DNA of 39,616 nt from Basidiobolus ranarum (lineage: Eukaryota > Basidiobolomycota > Basidiobolomycetes > Basidiobolales), in NCBI GenBank assembly GCA_040143965.1, contig JASJQH010000041.1, forward strand, positions 1-39,616, in the 5' to 3' direction. The notes under the pieces are model-generated. The model was not told where the DNA came from. It was given only the letters and a program-made list of their open reading frames with translations, and made no database searches. Shown here piece by piece: positions 35,744-39,616 of the stretch (position 1 is the first letter of the stretch; every line of letters begins with the position of its first letter). The position numbers were made by a program, and so were the translations under genes.

Positions 35744-36375
35744 ACTAGTGCGATTCAGAAAGACAGGGAAATATGGCTGTAGAAGGTCGAGGCTGTTGTA
35801 TCTATACGAGATTTGGTGGCTGGTTGACGTTCCCAGCTATTTGATTGCGTGTGGATCTGCAATTTTGATCTCAATGTATGTGTTACTTGATTAGCTTGAA
35901 TAAGCAAATCAACGGAATTATTACTTCGGATTGTATTGCATCAAATGCTGTAATCACCTAGAAAATGGTGAAATGTATGAATTTAGTGGATTATTGGTCA
36001 GTCACTAAAAACCTTGGTAAAAATGATGAAATACTCAAGGTGAAATATGTATACTCCAATGTTATACAAGCTGAGAATCATTGATATACTAAAGTGAATT
36101 TAGTTAGCTCTTGAGGCATTCGGGCATTTCAATGCCTCCAGTGAACGTCAATATAGTGGTAATGCGCCTTATACTAAATTGGACGATATCTTTATGAGTA
36201 AGTTATTATTATTAACCATTACTAAGGCTACTTGTAAAAGTATGCTATATTCCACACACAAGAATTGACACTACCGCAAATGCTAGCTTTATATGTAACG
36301 TTAACCTACGCAACAGTAATAGTACTTATTACAATATGTATCACTATCCTTATTGCACCCATCATTACTTGATAA
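35744..36375. other. Upstream region of aminoacylase
   Basis: About 630 bp of AT-rich DNA between the aminoacylase ATG and an LTR. It should hold the aminoacylase promoter, although no convincing TATA box is seen. No gene is recognised. Confidence 0.45.
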
Positions 36376-37040
36376 TATTGAAATTAACATAGCCTAAACA
36401 CCTATATAGTCATATATAGCTTAGTACTTAGTTATCTTATAATTCACTAAGATATCACCTCAAGAGGAATTTACTTTAAAGTTCTCAGATATATAGATTT
36501 TTCAAACCTGTACTAGAGACCCAAAACTTTGCATACATGTTCCTGGGACTATTCGTAGCATATTATACACATTAGCTTGTCTACATCTGCATAAAACTAT
36601 AAATGTCACCTTTCTACTCAATAAATCAATAAATGCATGTTAAAGTATTTGGGAGCCTGTTGGAAGTGGTTTGGAGAATTAGAGGTTTTCACTTATTGAT
36701 TTATTGAGTAGAAAGTTGACATTTATAGTTTTGACCAGATGTAAATAGACAAACGTGTACAATGTGTTAAGAAAGGTCCCAGGAACATGTGTGCAAAGTT
36801 TGGGGCTTCTAGCACAAGCTTGAAAAATCCTTATATCTGAGAACTTCGAAGTTGGTAAAAATATAAAAGTAAATTCCAATTGAGAATAATTGATAATATC
36901 TTAGTGAATTATAAGATAACTAAGTACTAAGCTATATATGACTATATAGGTGTTTAGGCAATGTTAATTTCAACAATGCAAACTACCAATTTCTCTAGTT
37001 CTTCAAACCACTTCCAACAGGCTCTCAAAATACTTGAACA
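36376..37040 (+). mobile_element. LTR family A fossil, split by a nested copy
   Basis: Plus-oriented LTR occupying 36376-36637 and resuming at about 36976-37040. It starts TATTGAAATTAAC and ends TTGAACA. The usual TATA-like and AATAAATCAATAA blocks lie in the first part. Its own target duplication is not evident (GATAA and AATAG). It is older than the copy that landed in it. Confidence 0.85.
36638..36975 (-). mobile_element. Solo LTR family A (338 bp) nested in an older LTR
   Basis: Complete minus-oriented copy with the complement of TTTAACA at 36638 and of TGTTGAAATTAAC at 36975. ATGCA is duplicated exactly on both sides (36633-36637 and 36976-36980). The target lies inside the older plus-oriented copy just after its poly(A)-like signal. 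The opposite orientation creates a long head-to-head inverted repeat with the first part of the host LTR. Confidence 0.92.
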
Positions 37041-37970
37041 AATAGTAGTTATATAGTTATAGGGGAGTAAAGCCAAAGTAACAACATGTACACACAGAGT
37101 CCAAGCAAAATAACTATTGATGTATTTTGCCTGTAAAGTGTCTTTAGATGTGCTTTCAAATTGTCATCATACTTTGAAGGTTCAATTGAAATTGATTCTT
37201 TCATATAGTCCTACCCTACAGACACATAATAACTTGGTGCATTAAATAATGTTGAACTCTACCCATTCATAGTACATTGCTTGAGATGTTCAAGTGAAGA
37301 GAATGATATAGCAAAGTTTAAATTTACCCTACTGAAATGGAGCTTTAGCCTAACCCTAGGCTTCTTACCGATTACCACTACTTTGTTAAGTAGGCCTTTA
37401 TATTGATGATTAGCAGCAGGTTACATAGCCAATGGTGGCGAAAAGTGCCAAGTACTAAGTGATCTGTAGTTCATACCCGCCCAAAATTACGAAAGATTGT
37501 TATGATTGGATTTTACATTAATCAATCGGATAATCAGCGAGTGATGCCATTTCAATATACTACAATGATATTGTGTTTCCTAATCAGCAATAAGCAATCT
37601 ACAAAAGTTGTATCAATGATCAAGCAAGCAGAGAAGTGTATGATGCAATGATCGACATATGAGCCCCAGAACATTATATCAGTTATCGTAATCATGGGTA
37701 AATTCCTCAACATCAGGGCCAAATAGAATCACCCCATTTTAATGCCTAACCCTATTCATCAATCCTAACCCTAAATCGGATCAAATTATCAGGGGTAGGA
37801 TCATTGATTGATGCATCTAATTGGGATTTTTTCATTTTTTGACGAGTAAATACAATCAATACCATGTCCCGATATTTTTCAAGTGAGATAAAATAGGACC
37901 ATATGTAGCCAATATTTTCACAGCTCAATTTTTTCTTCCTCCTGTCACTATTCACTACCTTGTGTCCACA
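37041..37970 (+). promoter_or_regulatory. Upstream region of the flavin-reductase gene with CCTAACCCT motifs
   Basis: About 930 bp without a gene. CCTAACCCT occurs at 37349-37357, 37745-37753 and 37764-37772, the last extending to CCTAACCCTAA about 200 bp before the ATG. These match the telobox/TTAGGGTT-type promoter element bound by Myb-like factors in fungi and plants. It is a sequence match only. No TATA box is evident. Confidence 0.4.
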
Positions 37971-38913
37971 ATGGATCGTCTACCTTTTAAACACGAAGAA
38001 GAATTTACACTCACCCAAAGTCCTAACCCTGAGTGGGTGCAAGGCCAAAAGCAAGTGCCTTCGATGGGCCTTGCTACCGAAGAAAACACCACTACTTTCG
38101 TAGCTGAAGAAATCGATAAAGCTCTGAGATACAAGTTGCTAGTTGGAGGTGTTGTACGTAAATCCTTAATAATAGATACTCTTGGATATGTATTTTGCGC
38201 CGTTGCCACATAACTAAAGCACTATGTTTAACCTTTCTTCAGGCACCCAGACCAATTGCGTTTGTCAGCTCGCAAAGTCCCGAAGGAGTTCAGAATCTTG
38301 CACCATTCTCGTACTTTAATATTGTGGGACATGACCCCGCAACCATTGTTTTCTCAGTCGCCCGATCATTGAATGGACCTAAGGATACTGCAAAAAACAT
38401 CCTCAGCACTAAGGAGTTTGTAGTCAATATTATGAGCGAATGGTTCTTAGAGTTAGTGTTACTCTGTTCTTAGATTTCAGTCATCCAAATCCAAATCCTG
38501 ACACTAAACATTATCATTTCCTAAACAGATCGGCCAATTATACAGCAATAGATGCACCTGATATGGTATCAGAGTTTGAGCTTAGTGGATTAACCCCATA
38601 TCCATCTGATCTGGTCAAGCCACCAAGAGTCGCAGAGTCTGCTTATGCGATGGAATGCAAGCTAATTCATCATTATCCTCTCCAAAATCATGAGGAGAGA
38701 ATCACACATGACGTGATGATTGGCCAAGTGCTAGCATGGAAGGTACGCAACGAAATTCTAGGGGAAAAGAATCGGATTGACTACACCCAATATAAGCCAC
38801 TTGGTAGATTAGGTGGGATCATGTATTCTCGTGTTAATCAAGGCTTCGAAATCCCAAGGCCAACCTGGGAGCAAGAAAAAGATGCATTGAAGAAGGGCGA
38901 AGACAAAGTGTAA
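37971..38913 (+). CDS. Flavin reductase-like FMN-binding split-barrel protein
   Basis: Predicted FMN-binding oxidoreductase of the flavin reductase-like/DIM6 family; its electron donor and acceptor are unknown. Three exons: 37971-38153, 38243-38451, 38529-38913 (777 nt, 258 aa). The core begins at YKLLVGGVV, joins APRPIAFVSSQSPEG, and continues with NLAPFSYFNIVGHDP and TIVFSVA. Next come DTAKNI and FVVNIMSE, all usual FMN-site blocks. ANYTAIDAP, ELSGLTPYPS and VKPPRVAESAYAMECKL follow, which are characteristic of the fungal members. Near the end PLGRLGGIMYSRV is kept. No signal peptide. The first ATG in frame was chosen. Introns are 89 and 77 bp with GTACGT and GTTAGT donors. Confidence 0.91.
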
Positions 38914-39364
38914 GATTGGCAATGCCAGACCATAGATTATTCTAGACATTTAGAGAGCATTTGGATAGATTTCGCATCATTAATATCAATCAAAAGTTGC
39001 CTTCAATAAATCTCACTTATTGAGTTGGTTCCTTATCACGCTATACACACTGCAATCTAAGCTACCAACCTCATTTGTACGATCTATAATTTGATCACAG
39101 TGTAGTATTCAAGCTAATCCGACATTTTACAAGAGAATCACCTTATCAACACCTGGAAATACACCCTAACCATCATCATTTCGTACTACTGTTCCATGCT
39201 TGTTGGTGCATATATTGCGTGCAGGATTATTTTCCTAATCAATACCAAACTTCTACTACAAATTAGTTAACCCTTAATTCTTAGTGTTCATCACACTACC
39301 TGCGAAAAGATAACTCAGGATTAGGTTCCATAAATGTCTATCATTTTCAATATAGCACACCATT
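38914..39364. other. Intergenic 3' of the flavin-reductase gene
   Basis: About 450 bp with an AATAAA at 39006-39011 that could be the poly(A) signal of the preceding gene. Nothing else is recognised. Confidence 0.5.
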
Positions 39365-39493
39365 TGTTAAAGTATTTGGGAGCCTGTTGGAAGTGGTTTG
39401 GAGAATTAGAGAAATTGGTGGTTTTGACTTATTGATTTATTGAGTTGAAAGTTGAAGTTTATAGCTTTATCAAGATAGAAGCAAACTAGCATA
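39365..39493 (-). mobile_element. Truncated LTR family A, minus orientation
   Basis: About 129 bp matching the 3' end of the LTR family in reverse: TGTTAAAGTATTTGGGAGCC, the complement of the CTCCAAACCACTTCC block and of the AATAAATCAATAAG signal. Similarity stops near 39493. The last 120 bp of the window (39494-39616) show nothing recognisable. Confidence 0.78.
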
Positions 39494-39616
39494 GGGGGAT
39501 GAAAAGCACCATATGGTGTGGACTTTATTTAGCTTAAATACTAATTTAAACAAAGTGACAATCAAGACATCAATCTTTTAAGATATTGTGACAATACTGG
39601 ATCATATCCATACTTA

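Noticed and set aside
12262-37040. CRISPR-like or satellite array
   Set aside because: The repeats are about 340 bp, dispersed, in both orientations and with target duplications. They are LTRs, not a regular array.
37745-37774. Interstitial telomere
   Set aside because: Only two spaced motifs rather than a tandem array. A promoter telobox is a simpler reading.

Overview
The window looks like nuclear DNA from an AT-rich fungus with short introns. Most introns are about 40-90 bp, start with GT(A/G)AGT-like donors and end in TAG or CAG. The gene set is fungal: an Osh1-type oxysterol-binding protein, an Atf1-type bZIP factor with the OSM-like NPFEQSF motif, and three Kre9/Knh1-like GPI proteins. 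The high intron number in the cullin (16 exons) and aminoacylase (13 exons) and the UPF0415 gene suggest an early-diverging fungus (Zoopagomycota or Mucoromycota type) rather than a yeast. That placement is inference.

Layout. 1-1236: 3' part of a Ubp12/USP15-type deubiquitinase (+). 1597-5022: Osh1-type protein, ankyrin-PH-FFAT-ORD (-), convergent with the first gene. 7292-7741: small two-helix membrane protein with a cysteine-rich tail (-). 8083-11393: complete cullin-1 (-). 12.07-14.53 kb: a nest of LTR fossils and an inverted duplication. 14.53-18.5 kb: no recognisable gene. 18745-19908: Atf1-like bZIP factor (+). 21.16-21.94 kb: two solo LTRs in the same orientation. 22711-22941: orphan small ORF (+). 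23274-24630: UPF0415/C7orf25 family gene (+). 26694-31249: three paralogous GPI-anchored Ser/Thr-rich proteins (-), each with a TATA box 61-68 bp before its ATG. 33792-35743: aminoacylase-1 (-) with a 7-nt microexon. 36376-37040: a solo LTR nested inside another of the same family. 37971-38913: flavin-reductase-like FMN-binding protein (+). 39365-39493: one more LTR fragment.

I built the spliced models by hand from splice signals and family alignment. Each sums to a whole number of codons: Osh1 1009 aa, cullin-1 779 aa, Atf1 366 aa, UPF0415 423 aa, aminoacylase 396 aa, flavin reductase 258 aa. The genes do not form a pathway cluster. The deubiquitinase and cullin-1 both act in ubiquitin turnover, but their proximity is probably chance. 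The GPI trio is a true local gene family.

The most notable points are: (1) the Osh1-type protein has lost the double histidine of the ORP signature (EQVCTNPP in place of EQVSHHPP), which predicts altered PI4P handling; (2) a 7-nt microexon carries the TDAR motif of aminoacylase; (3) one LTR family, about 340 bp with TGTTG...AACA ends, is present mostly as solo or partial copies, three of them with perfect 5-bp target duplications and one nested in another; (4) CRE-like octamers occur around the Atf1-type gene. I found no rRNA, tRNA, CRISPR array or complete transposon.
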